The position numbers and the translations under genes are program-made. The notes below the pieces were generated by a model. The model worked only from the letters and a program-made list of their open reading frames with translations. It searched no databases and had not been told where the DNA came from. This document shows, one piece after another, positions 36,234-44,780 of a DNA stretch of 64,000 bases; within the stretch, counting starts at the first letter, position 1, and each line of letters starts with the position of its first letter. The stretch comes from Pseudaminobacter sp040045035 (GTDB taxonomy: Bacteria; Pseudomonadota; Alphaproteobacteria; Rhizobiales; Rhizobiaceae): the NCBI RefSeq assembly GCF_040045035.1, contig NZ_JBDZDS010000008.1, positions 193,937 to 257,936 of the forward strand, given 5' to 3'.

Positions 36234-37085
36234 TCAGGCCGGCCTTACTTGCGAGCGAATATCGAGCGCGCGGATCAGGCTGTCGCCCAGCATGTTGATC
36301 GCGATGACCGACAGCGCCACCATGAGGCCGGGGAAGATGATGATCCAAGGGGCGGTGAATATCTGTGCGGTGCCGTTGCTCATCATGCCGCCCCAGCTCG
36401 GGATTGGAGGCTGGGCGCCGAGGCCGAAGAAGCCCAGCGTTGCCTCGAGGATGATGCCGTCGCCGGTCGCAAGCATCGCGGCAACGATAATGGGAGGCAG
36501 GGCGTTCGGCAGCAGGTGCGCAAACACGACGTGACGCGGCCCTGCCCCGAGGCTCACCGTGGCCTCGACATAGGTCTCGTTTTTCAGGCTCAGGATCTGG
36601 GCGCGGGTAAGCCGGGTGAACTGGGCAAGATAGGCGATGCCGATCGCCATCATTGTGGAGTACATGCCGGCGCCAACGATCGCCACGAAGATGAGCGCGA
36701 TCAGGATTTCCGGGAATGACCAGGTCAAGTCGACGACAGCCGTGACGATCCGGTCGAAGATCCCGCCAAGGTAGCCGCTCATGGCGCCAAGAAACATGCC
36801 GACGCAGACCGAAACCGAGATCGCCACTACGCTGACCTTCAATGAGGTCCGGGCGCCATGGATTATGCGGGAAAGGACATCGCGGCCGAATTCGTCCGTT
36901 CCGAGCCAATGGGCCACAGATGGAGGGGTATTGGCCATCGGAAGATTCTGTATCTCGAACGAATAGGGCGCCAGCCAGTCGGCGAAGATCGCGACAAATA
37001 TGACCGTCGCCAGAAACACCGTGGCAATTGCGCCGCCCGGCGAGGCCACGACGCGGTAAAAGGTACTGTCTGCGTTTACGGTCAT
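36234..37085 (-). CDS. dipeptide/oligopeptide ABC permease, DppC type
   Basis: A 283-residue inner-membrane permease with the DppC N-terminal OppC-N segment and the motif LGTDEFGRDVLSRIIHGARTS. The EAA loop is YVEATVSLGAGPRHVVFAHLLPNALPPI. It overlaps the DppB-type gene by 4 bp. Confidence 0.93.
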   Translation of the reverse strand: MTVNADSTFYRVVASPGGAIATVFLATVIFVAIFADWLAPYSFEIQNLPMANTPPSVAHWLGTDEFGRDVLSRIIHGARTSLKVSVVAISVSVCVGMFLGAMSGYLGGIFDRIVTAVVDLTWSFPEILIALIFVAIVGAGMYSTMMAIGIAYLAQFTRLTRAQILSLKNETYVEATVSLGAGPRHVVFAHLLPNALPPIIVAAMLATGDGIILEATLGFFGLGAQPPIPSWGGMMSNGTAQIFTAPWIIIFPGLMVALSVIAINMLGDSLIRALDIRSQVRPA

Positions 37086-38011
37086 GACTTCAATGCATCC
37101 CTGGATCGCGGGTCCATCGCGGCTTGGAGCAGGTCGCCGATCAGCGTGCCGAGCATCACGGCTATCGCCAGCATCAGAAGGCAGCCCTGGACGAGGGGAT
37201 AGTCGCGTTGGTTCAACGCCTTGATGAGAAGAGTGCCGAGGCCTGGCCTGGCGAAGACGAATTCGACGGTGACCGCGCCACCCAGGATCCAGCCGATACG
37301 CAGCGCCAAGACCGTGATGACGGGGATCAGGGCGTGGCGCAGGATATGGAAGATCTGAATGCGCCAGTTCGGCAGGCCCTTGGCATGCAGCAACAGGATG
37401 AAATCCTTCTGGGAAATGTCGATCATGGCCACGCGGGTGACGCGGGCAATCAGCGCCGTTCCGCCGAGGCCTATCGTCAGCACCGGCAGGACGAGAGAGC
37501 TCCAGCCGCGTGCTCCGGAAACCGGGAACCAGCCAAGCTGAACCGCAAAGGCAAGGATCAGAAGCAGGCCGATCCAGAAACCGGGAATGGTCGACCCGAG
37601 CAGAACGAGCCCCATGATGCCGCGGTCGACCAGGCTGTCGCGGTGAACGGCAGCGGTCGCACCGGCGGAAACTCCGACGAAGGTGGAAAACAGCAGCGCC
37701 AGACTGCCGAGTGTCAGGCTGTAGGGCAAGTTCTGGGCGATAAGGGTGGCGACGGGTCGTCTTACCACGATCGCGTCGCCGAGGTCGCCTTTGAAGAGAT
37801 TGGCGAGCCAGAGGAAGTATTGTTCGAACAGGGGCTTGTCGAGGCCGTATTTGGCGGCAAGCTCCGCCCTCTGCTGCGGCGTCGCGCCGATGCGTATCAG
37901 ATTGTCGATCGGATCCCCGGGAACCAGATGGACGATCAGAAAGATGATCAGCGAAACGGCAAAGAACACCGGGAGAAGAAGCAACAGGCGCTTCGCGGCA
38001 AATCCGAGCAT
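37082..38011 (-). CDS. dipeptide/oligopeptide ABC permease, DppB type
   Basis: A 309-residue inner-membrane permease. It starts with a hydrophobic segment, then the family motif HLVPGDPIDNLI, and ends with FARPGLGTLLIKALNQRDYPLVQG. The gap to the upstream binding-protein gene is 34 bp. Confidence 0.93.
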   Translation of the reverse strand: MLGFAAKRLLLLLPVFFAVSLIIFLIVHLVPGDPIDNLIRIGATPQQRAELAAKYGLDKPLFEQYFLWLANLFKGDLGDAIVVRRPVATLIAQNLPYSLTLGSLALLFSTFVGVSAGATAAVHRDSLVDRGIMGLVLLGSTIPGFWIGLLLILAFAVQLGWFPVSGARGWSSLVLPVLTIGLGGTALIARVTRVAMIDISQKDFILLLHAKGLPNWRIQIFHILRHALIPVITVLALRIGWILGGAVTVEFVFARPGLGTLLIKALNQRDYPLVQGCLLMLAIAVMLGTLIGDLLQAAMDPRSRDALKS

Positions 38012-38045
38012 GTGAAACTTTCCTCCCGGTGCGCTTGCTCCTCCT

Positions 38046-39632
38046 TTACTCCATTACTTCCATGTCCAGGATCGTCTGGCCCCTCAGGCCGGGGCCACGG
38101 ATTTCTGCCGGCACGCGAAGCTTATCCTTGTTGTAGCTGATGTTCTGAACCGGCTGGTAGATCGGCGCGAACAACCACTGCGACAGAATATGCTCGTGAT
38201 AGGTCTTGAAGTTGGCCACCCGCTCTTCCCAGGTGCGAGACCCGGTCATCGCCTTCTGGTTCAGCTCCTCCGACTTGGGATCGTTCCACATCGAAATGTT
38301 GGGGTAGCCCAGCCGCTTGCCGCTGAAGAACCAGTCGAGAATGTCGGCGTTGGCCCAGTCGTAACTGCGCACGGCCAGCTGGTGCTGGTTCTTCTTGTAG
38401 AGATCGCGAATGGTGCTGGAGTCGTAAACGGTGATCTCGGCCTGCATGCCGATGGCCTTCAACTGCGCCTGAACCGCCTCTGACACTCGCTTGAACTCGG
38501 TGTCGCCCTGGGTCCAAAGCGTCACCGAAAGCGGCTTTCCGTCCTTTTGGCGGACGCCATCAGGCCCCATTGTCCAGCCCGCCTCATCGAGGAGGGTATT
38601 TGCCTTGGCCGGATCGTAGGAAATATTGTATTTCGGATCGACGTTCGCTTCCGCGAGCGAGCTGATCAGGAAGTTGTGCGCCTCCGCGCCAACCCCCTTG
38701 TAGATATTGTCGAGAATTTCCTTCTGATTGACGGCCAGGGCCGTAGCCTCGCGCACGCGGACGTCTGTGAACGGCTCGACGCTGGTGTTGATCGGCATGT
38801 ACATGACGACAAGACCGGGAAGGCTAAGCGTTTCCAGGTTGGGCGTCGCCTTGATCTGCGGCAGGAAGTCGGTTGGTACGTCATAGAGCAGGTCGATGCC
38901 GCCAGTCTTCAGCTCGAGAAAAGCGGTGGACTGCTCGGGGATCTCGCGCATCGTCAAAGTCTGGATCTTGGCGGGACCCTGGTTCTGCGACAATTCCGAT
39001 CCCCAGGTGTAGTCGTCGTTGCGAGTCAGCACCGTCTCCTGGCCGACCGCGAAGCTCTCGAGCTTGTAGGGGCCCGTCCCGACGGCTGTGGTGATGCCGT
39101 AGTCATCGCCCAACTCCTTCACCGCTTTCGGACTGGGAACCCCCATGAAGGAGCTCGAGAAGTTGAAAAGCAGGTTCGGGTCGGGCTGCTTCATCAGCAG
39201 CTTCACCGTATGGTCATCCACCATCTCGATCTTGTCGATCGCATCGATCATGAACTGGTTTTCGGTGCCTTGGAACAGGGCCAGCCAGTCGACGATCGTC
39301 TGCGCGTTGAAGGGCTCGCCGTCGTGGAACTTGACGCCTTGGCGCAGTTTGAAGACCCAGCTCATACCGTCGGGCGCCGCATCCCACGATTCCGCCAGAT
39401 GCGGATGGAATTGCTGTTTTTCGTCCTGCTCGATCAACCGATCATAGATCAGGTAGTTCGAAACATTCAGCATCGTCGCCTTGACGGGATAGTAGCTTGG
39501 CGCGCCGACAGCAGATGAGGCGATGACAAAGGTCGCCTCCTGGGCAAAAGCCGCCGGTGCAAGCGCAAAGGACAATCCCCCCACCAGCGCCAGCGAAGCA
39601 GTGCTGTTCAATGTTTTGCGAATGTAGTTCAT
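38046..39632 (-). CDS. dipeptide/oligopeptide-type periplasmic binding protein
   Basis: A 528-residue SBP_bac_5 protein with a signal peptide that ends PAAFA/QEAT. Typical features are the FHDGEPFNAQTIVDW segment and the WTMGPDGVRQKDGKPLSVTL segment. The ATG at 39632 follows AGGGGAACC and overlaps the stop of the RpiR gene by 4 bp. In this context the ligand is probably a peptide or N-acylated amino acid that contains D-residues; that is inference from the neighbours. Confidence 0.9.
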   Translation of the reverse strand: MNYIRKTLNSTASLALVGGLSFALAPAAFAQEATFVIASSAVGAPSYYPVKATMLNVSNYLIYDRLIEQDEKQQFHPHLAESWDAAPDGMSWVFKLRQGVKFHDGEPFNAQTIVDWLALFQGTENQFMIDAIDKIEMVDDHTVKLLMKQPDPNLLFNFSSSFMGVPSPKAVKELGDDYGITTAVGTGPYKLESFAVGQETVLTRNDDYTWGSELSQNQGPAKIQTLTMREIPEQSTAFLELKTGGIDLLYDVPTDFLPQIKATPNLETLSLPGLVVMYMPINTSVEPFTDVRVREATALAVNQKEILDNIYKGVGAEAHNFLISSLAEANVDPKYNISYDPAKANTLLDEAGWTMGPDGVRQKDGKPLSVTLWTQGDTEFKRVSEAVQAQLKAIGMQAEITVYDSSTIRDLYKKNQHQLAVRSYDWANADILDWFFSGKRLGYPNISMWNDPKSEELNQKAMTGSRTWEERVANFKTYHEHILSQWLFAPIYQPVQNISYNKDKLRVPAEIRGPGLRGQTILDMEVME

Positions 39633-40540
39633 TTGGTTCCCCTTTTTTTTCTTTGGAGTGGTCTTGGTAAATTTTTTGGCCCTGACGGGTCTCCGACATA
39701 GCCAATGAAGTCGCTGTACAACTCCGACGTGCGGTTCATTCGCCGCTCGACCGACGGGCCAAGGGCTGCGAAGACACCATTGATGATCAGGTTCGTGAGG
39801 GTGACCATCAGGGAGGTCGAATCCCAGAACAGGTTGAACTGGGTGGGGACAACGAACATTTCGTCCACCAGTTCGCGACCCCAATCGCAGAACTCATCGG
39901 TGATCAGGATGATGGGAATGCCCGCCGCGCGGGCTTCCTGGACCAGCAATGGAGCAAGGCGGGAATAGCGCCGCGCTTCATAGACGACGAGGCAGGACTG
40001 CGTTGCATCGGCCAGCAGGAGTTCGGAGAAGTTTCCTCCCGCAAGGTCGAGAAGTCGTATGCCGGGCCGTATGTACTCCATCTGGTTGACGAAGATCTGA
40101 GCGATGCCGCGCTCTGTCTGGAACCCGGCCGCATATACCTGTGGTGTCTCGGACAGCAGCTTTACCGCGCGTTGCCATGACTGTGACCGGGCCAGCTCGT
40201 ACACGGCGACCAGGCCCGCCATCTCCAGGTCCAGGCTGCGCGCCAGCTCGTCCGCGCCATTTTTGCTTCGTTCCCGGAATTCCTGCAGCCGATCCCCGAT
40301 GAGCCATGGTCGATCGCCTATGTCTGCCTGGAGAACTGCCTTGAAAGCCTTGAAGTGCGGATAGCCCAGCGAACGGCAAAAACGCCCGACCATGGGCTCG
40401 CTGACGCCAACCTTGGCGGCCAGAGACGCGGCGGTCTCAAATGGAATGCCGGTCATGTTCGCCAGCATATAGCTGCCGATCGTCTTTTCCGACTTACTGG
40501 CATCCGCCGAGGCCAGATATTCAACCAAACGCTTTCTCAA
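39629..40540 (-). CDS. RpiR-family transcriptional regulator
   Basis: A 303-residue protein with an N-terminal RpiR helix-turn-helix (PFETAASLAAKVGVSEPMVGRFCRSLGY) and a C-terminal SIS domain (VYAAGFQTERGIAQIF). It is the first gene of the D-amino-acid/peptide run (4-bp overlap with the binding-protein gene), so it probably regulates its own operon and the divergent deacylase. SIS domains usually sense sugar phosphates, so an RpiR regulator here is notable; a cell-wall-derived amino-sugar signal is one possible explanation. Confidence 0.88.
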   Translation of the reverse strand: MRKRLVEYLASADASKSEKTIGSYMLANMTGIPFETAASLAAKVGVSEPMVGRFCRSLGYPHFKAFKAVLQADIGDRPWLIGDRLQEFRERSKNGADELARSLDLEMAGLVAVYELARSQSWQRAVKLLSETPQVYAAGFQTERGIAQIFVNQMEYIRPGIRLLDLAGGNFSELLLADATQSCLVVYEARRYSRLAPLLVQEARAAGIPIILITDEFCDWGRELVDEMFVVPTQFNLFWDSTSLMVTLTNLIINGVFAALGPSVERRMNRTSELYSDFIGYVGDPSGPKNLPRPLQRKKRGTK

Positions 40541-40554
40541 CTAAGCCATCAAGG

Positions 40555-40603
40555 GTTGACAGGACAGAGGACAAGGCTGTTAGTTTATGAAACTTCTGTC
40601 AAC
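40555..40603. promoter_or_regulatory. candidate RpiR operator between divergent genes
   Basis: GTTGACAG at 40555-40562 is repeated inverted as CTGTCAAC at 40596-40603, in the 123-bp spacer between the RpiR gene and the deacylase gene. The left arm contains TTGACA, a possible -35 element for the deacylase. The downstream T-rich stretch (TTTTTATTTTTCTTACATTTTT) follows directly. Confidence 0.45.
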
Positions 40604-40663
40604 TCTTTTTATTTTTCTTACATTTTTCAGCCGATCCCGCGAACGGTCAAAGGTGCCCAGTCG

Positions 40664-42109
40664 ATGCCTGCCACGACCCACGATCTGGTACTGCGGAATG
40701 CCCTCATCATCGACGGCACTGGAAAGCCCGGCTTTCCGGGCGATATCGGCATAAGGGACGATCGGATCGCGACTATCGCCGAGCCGGGCACACTGCTCGG
40801 CGACGCACGCATGGATGTCGGCGGACGCGCGGTCAGCCCCGGCTTCATCGATGTTCATACGCATGACGACCGGTTGGTTTTGATCGATCCGGCCATGGCA
40901 CCGAAGGTCAGCCAAGGCATTTCAACGGTAATCGTGGGAAACTGCGGGGTTAGCCTGTCACCATTGGTGCTGCAGGAGGAACCGCCTCAGCCTCTCAATC
41001 TGCTCGGTAGCGCAAAAGACTTCCGCTTCGGCCGCATGGCCGATTATATCGAGGCGGTTGCCTCGGCTTCCCCGGCGGTCAATGTGGCTGCTCTCGTCGG
41101 CCACTCGTCGTTGCGGGTCGCCGTCATGGGAGATCTAGACCGCCCGGCAACCGAGTCCGAAATCGAAGACATGAGGCAGATCCTCGCGTCAGCCCTGGAA
41201 GATGGCGCCATTGGTCTGTCGACCGGGCTCTACTATCCCCCGGCTCGTGCAGCCGAGATCGACGAAGTGGTCCTGCTCGCGCGGGAAGTTGCGTTGGCCG
41301 GCGGGATCTACACCACCCATATGCGCGATGAGGATGACTTCGTCATGGAGTCGCTCGAGGAGACGTTCGAGACCGGCCGGCGCGCCGATGTGCCGGTGGT
41401 GGTCTCGCACCACAAATGCGCAGGCAGGCGAAACTGGGGGCGAAGCGTCCATACGCTGCGCGCGATCGAAGCCGCCGCCGCGAAGCAGGAAGTTGGCGTC
41501 GACGCGTACCCTTACGCCGCGAGCTCGACAATTCTTCTGCCCGAATGGGTGGACGAAAGCATCCGCGTGATGGTCACGTGGTCCACGCCCCACCCCGAGA
41601 TGGCGGCGCGCGATCTTTCCGATATCGCGGCCGAATGGGGCGTGAGCCAGAAGGAAGCGAGCGCCCGGCTTGCTCCTGCAGGGGCGGTCTATTTCGACAT
41701 GCACGAGGATGACGTTCAGCGCATTCTTGCCAATCCTCTGGTGATGATCGGCTCGGACGGCATTCCCCATGACCAGCACCCGCATCCCCGCCTTTGGGGA
41801 ACATTTCCAAGAGTTCTCGGGCACTATTCCCGGGATGTCGGTTTGTTCCCACTAGAAGAAGCCGTGCGCAAGATGACAAGCCTGCCGGCGGCAAAATTCC
41901 GGCTAAAGGATCGGGGCCAGGTGGCGGTCGGCTACTTCGCCGATCTCGTGGTGTTTGACCCGGCGACGATCATCGACGCTGCTACGTTTGATAAGCCCAT
42001 CGCACCCGCAACGGGCATCGAAGCCTTGTTCGTGAACGGCAGGATGGCTTACACAAGCGCGGATGGGAGCATTTCCGGCAGAAGCGGACGTTTCATTCGT
42101 CGCCAATAA
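40664..42109 (+). CDS. N-acyl-D-amino-acid deacylase (D-aminoacylase family)
   Basis: A 481-residue amidohydrolase. The metal-binding HTHDD is near residue 67, GNCGVS follows as in D-aminoacylases, HHKCAGRRNWG supplies the conserved His and Cys, and GSDGIPHDQHPHPRLWGTFPRVLG is the family's most distinctive block. It removes the acyl group from N-acyl-D-amino acids to give free D-amino acids. It is divergent from the RpiR-importer-MlrC-DadA run, and product and neighbours fit: free D-amino acids would be oxidised by the DadA-like enzyme. The start at 40664 matches the family; the longer frame upstream covers the promoter. Confidence 0.93.
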   Translation: MPATTHDLVLRNALIIDGTGKPGFPGDIGIRDDRIATIAEPGTLLGDARMDVGGRAVSPGFIDVHTHDDRLVLIDPAMAPKVSQGISTVIVGNCGVSLSPLVLQEEPPQPLNLLGSAKDFRFGRMADYIEAVASASPAVNVAALVGHSSLRVAVMGDLDRPATESEIEDMRQILASALEDGAIGLSTGLYYPPARAAEIDEVVLLAREVALAGGIYTTHMRDEDDFVMESLEETFETGRRADVPVVVSHHKCAGRRNWGRSVHTLRAIEAAAAKQEVGVDAYPYAASSTILLPEWVDESIRVMVTWSTPHPEMAARDLSDIAAEWGVSQKEASARLAPAGAVYFDMHEDDVQRILANPLVMIGSDGIPHDQHPHPRLWGTFPRVLGHYSRDVGLFPLEEAVRKMTSLPAAKFRLKDRGQVAVGYFADLVVFDPATIIDAATFDKPIAPATGIEALFVNGRMAYTSADGSISGRSGRFIRRQ

Positions 42110-42226
42110 GGTGATGGGGCAGATGCCTGAGTTCTGGTGCTCGGGGCCGCCCAAAGAAAGTCGCCTGGCACCGACGCGCTTCATCGAGCTGAAGGACGCC
42201 AACGAAGGTTGACTTCGCGATCCGGC

Positions 42227-42394
42227 TCAGTCTGTTGGCGCACGTCGGCCCGAGGTACGTACGGCCCAGTCGATGATCTGTCGTGAAGTCATGGTACCCC
42301 ACCCCCGTCCGACCCCATAACCGTGCTGGAACAGAACCATCGTCGGGATGCCTCGAATGCCGAGACGACCCGCGATCTGGGTTCGGCATCCGAG
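42227..42394 (-). pseudogene. thioredoxin (TrxC-like), C-terminal fragment
   Basis: The minus-strand frame reads TQIAGRLGIRGIPTMVLF, then SRQIIDWAV, and ends at a stop at 42227. This is the second half of a thioredoxin, with the cis-proline motif GIPT. The N-terminal half with the CGPC active site is missing; the upstream side runs into the AT-rich promoter of the sulfide operon. I found no separate published record of it; the call rests on motif recognition. Confidence 0.7.
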
Positions 42395-42415
42395 TTGGAA
42401 TGCTCTGCAAAAAAG

Positions 42416-42651
42416 TAGAAATTAATGATTGCAATTTTTCGAAATCGTTTTATGCTAGTTATATGAAGCTGCCACAACTTGGCGGACTGATCATGGCGCA
42501 CATCCCTGTGCGGGGCAGTCTCGCAGCAGCCATCGACCAGCCCATTTCCACTAGACCAGTGTCCTGGAGGAGGCAGTTCACGATACATATTAAGCAGCCG
42601 GAGATCACTGGATTGACATCAACAGAGACCCTTTCGCGGGAAGCGGCGAAC
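42416..42651 (+). promoter_or_regulatory. promoter and leader of the sulfide-responsive operon
   Basis: Bases 42416-42470 are strikingly AT-rich for this genome (AATTAATGATTGCAATTT, then TTTTATGCTAGTTATAT). BigR/SqrR repressors bind AT-rich inverted elements over the promoter, so this is the probable operator. The following 180 bases hold an in-frame extension of the repressor gene that is not family-like and is probably untranslated leader. Confidence 0.5.
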
Positions 42652-42969
42652 ATGAAGGCAAATGTCGATGAGGCATCGAGCTTTCTGAAGAAGCTTTCGA
42701 ACTCGGATCGCCTTCTGGTCGCCTGCGCCCTCACAGATGGAGAGCGTTCGGTGCGCGAGCTGGAGGACCTTCTCGGCATCCGCCAGCCGGGGCTGTCGCA
42801 ACAGCTCGCCGAACTCAGGGAGGCGGGCCTAATAGTCGGCCGGAAGGAGGGCAAGCAGGTCTTCTATCGGCTGGCTGATCCCCGTGTCGAAATCTTCATT
42901 GCCACCATGCACCGGCTCTTTTGCAGGCCGGATAATCAGATCTCTACCAACAAAGAACTAGCATCATGA
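42652..42969 (+). CDS. bigR: ArsR-family persulfide-sensing repressor, BigR/SqrR type
   Basis: A 105-residue winged-helix repressor: SDRLLVACAL, then GIRQPGLSQQLAELREAGLIVGRKEGKQVFYRL. It has just two cysteines, at residues 25 and 91, 66 positions apart. This spacing equals that of the cysteine pair in BigR (Cys42/Cys108), which forms a polysulfide bridge when sulfide is present and releases DNA. The ATG at 42652 gives the normal length; longer in-frame starts exist but add non-conserved residues. Its stop overlaps the next gene by 4 bp. It heads an operon that matches the bigR arrangement of Agrobacterium and Xylella. Confidence 0.9.
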   Translation: MKANVDEASSFLKKLSNSDRLLVACALTDGERSVRELEDLLGIRQPGLSQQLAELREAGLIVGRKEGKQVFYRLADPRVEIFIATMHRLFCRPDNQISTNKELAS

Positions 42970-43394
42970 CAGAATTTACCCCATTCGCCTCGCTGTTCGG
43001 CGGAACGCTGATTGGGCTTGCCGCCGTTCTGCTGATGGCCTTCAACGGCCGTATTGCTGGCATGTCCGGCATACTTGGCGGCATCCTGCCTCCAGTCTCG
43101 CCCGACTGGGCCTGGCGGGCCGCCTTTCTGGTTGGCGCGTTTGCAGCACCAGCCCTGATCCTGACCGCCGGTGGCTACGACATTCCCTTCCAGACCACCG
43201 TTTCGACGCCCTGGATTGTCGTTAGCGGCCTGATCGTCGGCATAGGCATCACCTATGGCTCCGGCTGCACCTCGGGACATGGGGTCTGCGGGATGGCCCG
43301 GCTGTCGGTACGCTCGATCACTGCCACACTGGCCTTCATGGTGACCACGGCCGTCACTGTCTTCGTTGTCCGCCACGTTCTGGGAGGCTTCTGA
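42966..43394 (+). CDS. YeeE/YedE-family membrane protein, first half-type
   Basis: A 142-residue protein with about four hydrophobic segments and the conserved YGSGCTSGHGVCGMARLS motif. In the characterised YeeE the cysteines conduct thiosulfate across the membrane. It corresponds to the N-terminal half of full-length YeeE; the next gene supplies a second half. Start and stop overlap the neighbours (4 bp and 1 bp). Confidence 0.88.
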   Translation: MTEFTPFASLFGGTLIGLAAVLLMAFNGRIAGMSGILGGILPPVSPDWAWRAAFLVGAFAAPALILTAGGYDIPFQTTVSTPWIVVSGLIVGIGITYGSGCTSGHGVCGMARLSVRSITATLAFMVTTAVTVFVVRHVLGGF

Positions 43395-43837
43395 TGCCGC
43401 GAATTCTGTCCGCCCTCATCTCCGGCCTGATTTTTGGCGCCGGCATCGCCATCTCGGGCATGATCAACCCTGCCAAGGTTTTGAACTTCTTCGATATCGC
43501 CGGAAGTTGGGACCCTTCGCTCGCCTTCGTCATGGGAGGCGCGCTGGCGGTCACGGCCGTCGGTTATTTCCTGGTCCTCAAACGCGCGGCGCCGGTTTTC
43601 GAGCCGAAGTTCTATCTGCCCACCAGGAAGGATCTCGACCTGCCGCTCCTGGCCGGCTCGGCAACCTTCGGCATCGGCTGGGGCATTGCCGGCTTCTGCC
43701 CCGGCGGTGCCGTCCCCGCAATAGGCCTCATGAAGGCCGAGGCCTTCATCTTCGTTGCCGCGATGGTTGGCGGCATTGCGCTCGCGCGTCTCATTCGCCG
43801 GGCGACAAGCGCCAAGACCGCATCGAAACACGCCTGA
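43394..43837 (+). CDS. YeeE/YedE-family (DUF6691) membrane protein, second half-type
   Basis: A 147-residue protein with about four hydrophobic segments, the SGMINPAKVLNFFDIAGSWDPSLAFVMGGA signature split over two segments, and GWGIAGFCPGGAVPA with one conserved Cys. It probably acts with the preceding protein as a two-part sulfur-compound transporter in the inner membrane, as the PmpAB pair is thought to do. Confidence 0.88.
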   Translation: MPRILSALISGLIFGAGIAISGMINPAKVLNFFDIAGSWDPSLAFVMGGALAVTAVGYFLVLKRAAPVFEPKFYLPTRKDLDLPLLAGSATFGIGWGIAGFCPGGAVPAIGLMKAEAFIFVAAMVGGIALARLIRRATSAKTASKHA

Positions 43838-43852
43838 ACAGGAGCTTCTCCA

Positions 43853-44749
43853 ATGCCCGAACCGCTTCCCTTCATGCCTGACCTCACCGTTAAACCCGAA
43901 GTCGTTCCTTTCTTCGACGAACCGACCAACACGATCAGCTACATAGTCAAGGACCCTGCATCGAACGCATGCGCTGTGATCGATTCCGTGATGGACATCG
44001 ACTACGCAGCCGGCCGCATCACCTATGACGGCGCCGACAAGATCATCGCCTATATTCAAGAGCGGGGTTGGAAGCTTGAATGGCTAATTGAAACCCATGT
44101 CCATGCGGATCATCTGTCCGCAGCGCCCTACATCCAGGAAGAACTCGGCGGCAAACTCGGCATCGGCGAGAATATCACGGTCGTCCAGAATACCTTCGGC
44201 AAGATCTTCAATGAAGGCACCGAGTTCCATCGCGACGGGTCGCAGTTCGACCGGCTCTTCAAGGATGGTGACAGCTACCAGATCGGCACGATGACCGCCC
44301 ATGTGCTCCACTCGCCGGGCCACACCCCGGCCTGCATGACGCACATTGTCGGTGATGCGGCCTTTGTCGGGGACACGCTTTTCATGCCCGATGGCGGCTC
44401 GGCCCGTGCCGATTTCCCGGGCGGAGATGCCCGCACCCTCTATCGCTCGATCCAGCGTGTCCTGACATTGCCTAGCCAGACGCGCCTCTTCATGTGCCAC
44501 GACTACGGTCCGAACGGGCGCGACATCCAGTGGGAAACAACAGTCGCCGAAGAGCGCGACCACAACATTCATGTCGGCAAGGGTATAAGCGAGGATGAGT
44601 TCGTGGAGATGCGCGAAGCGCGTGATGCAACCCTTGCCATGCCGAAGCTCATCATCCCTTCGCTCCAGGTCAACATGCGCGCCGGCCGGCTTCCGCCTGC
44701 CGACGAGAGCGGCAAGACCTTCCTGAAGGTTCCCGTCAACATCCTCTGA
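43853..44749 (+). CDS. blh: metallo-beta-lactamase-fold persulfide dioxygenase-like hydrolase (Blh/ETHE1-like)
   Basis: A 298-residue metallo-beta-lactamase-fold protein with the metal motif HVHADHLSA (about residues 81-89), SPGHTPACMT, and CHDYGPNG. In the bigR operon this gene is called blh; family members oxidise glutathione persulfide to sulfite, which clears hydrogen sulfide. There is no fused rhodanese domain. It has a GGAG sequence just upstream of the ATG and lies 15 bp after the YedE-type gene. Confidence 0.9.
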   Translation: MPEPLPFMPDLTVKPEVVPFFDEPTNTISYIVKDPASNACAVIDSVMDIDYAAGRITYDGADKIIAYIQERGWKLEWLIETHVHADHLSAAPYIQEELGGKLGIGENITVVQNTFGKIFNEGTEFHRDGSQFDRLFKDGDSYQIGTMTAHVLHSPGHTPACMTHIVGDAAFVGDTLFMPDGGSARADFPGGDARTLYRSIQRVLTLPSQTRLFMCHDYGPNGRDIQWETTVAEERDHNIHVGKGISEDEFVEMREARDATLAMPKLIIPSLQVNMRAGRLPPADESGKTFLKVPVNIL

Positions 44750-44780
44750 GGGGCTGGCCCGGTCGGCGGACAGCGTTGTC

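Noticed and set aside
42114..42211. Short plus-strand frame that starts MPEFWCSGPPK, similar at DNA level to a stretch of the truncated haemoglobin gene (GAGTTCTGGTGCTCGG)
   Set aside because: The similarity is about 16 bases only, and the rest of the 29 codons does not follow the globin pattern.
42483..42651. N-terminal extension of the BigR-type repressor starting at an upstream ATG
   Set aside because: The added residues are not conserved in ArsR proteins, and the shorter form has the normal length and cysteine positions.
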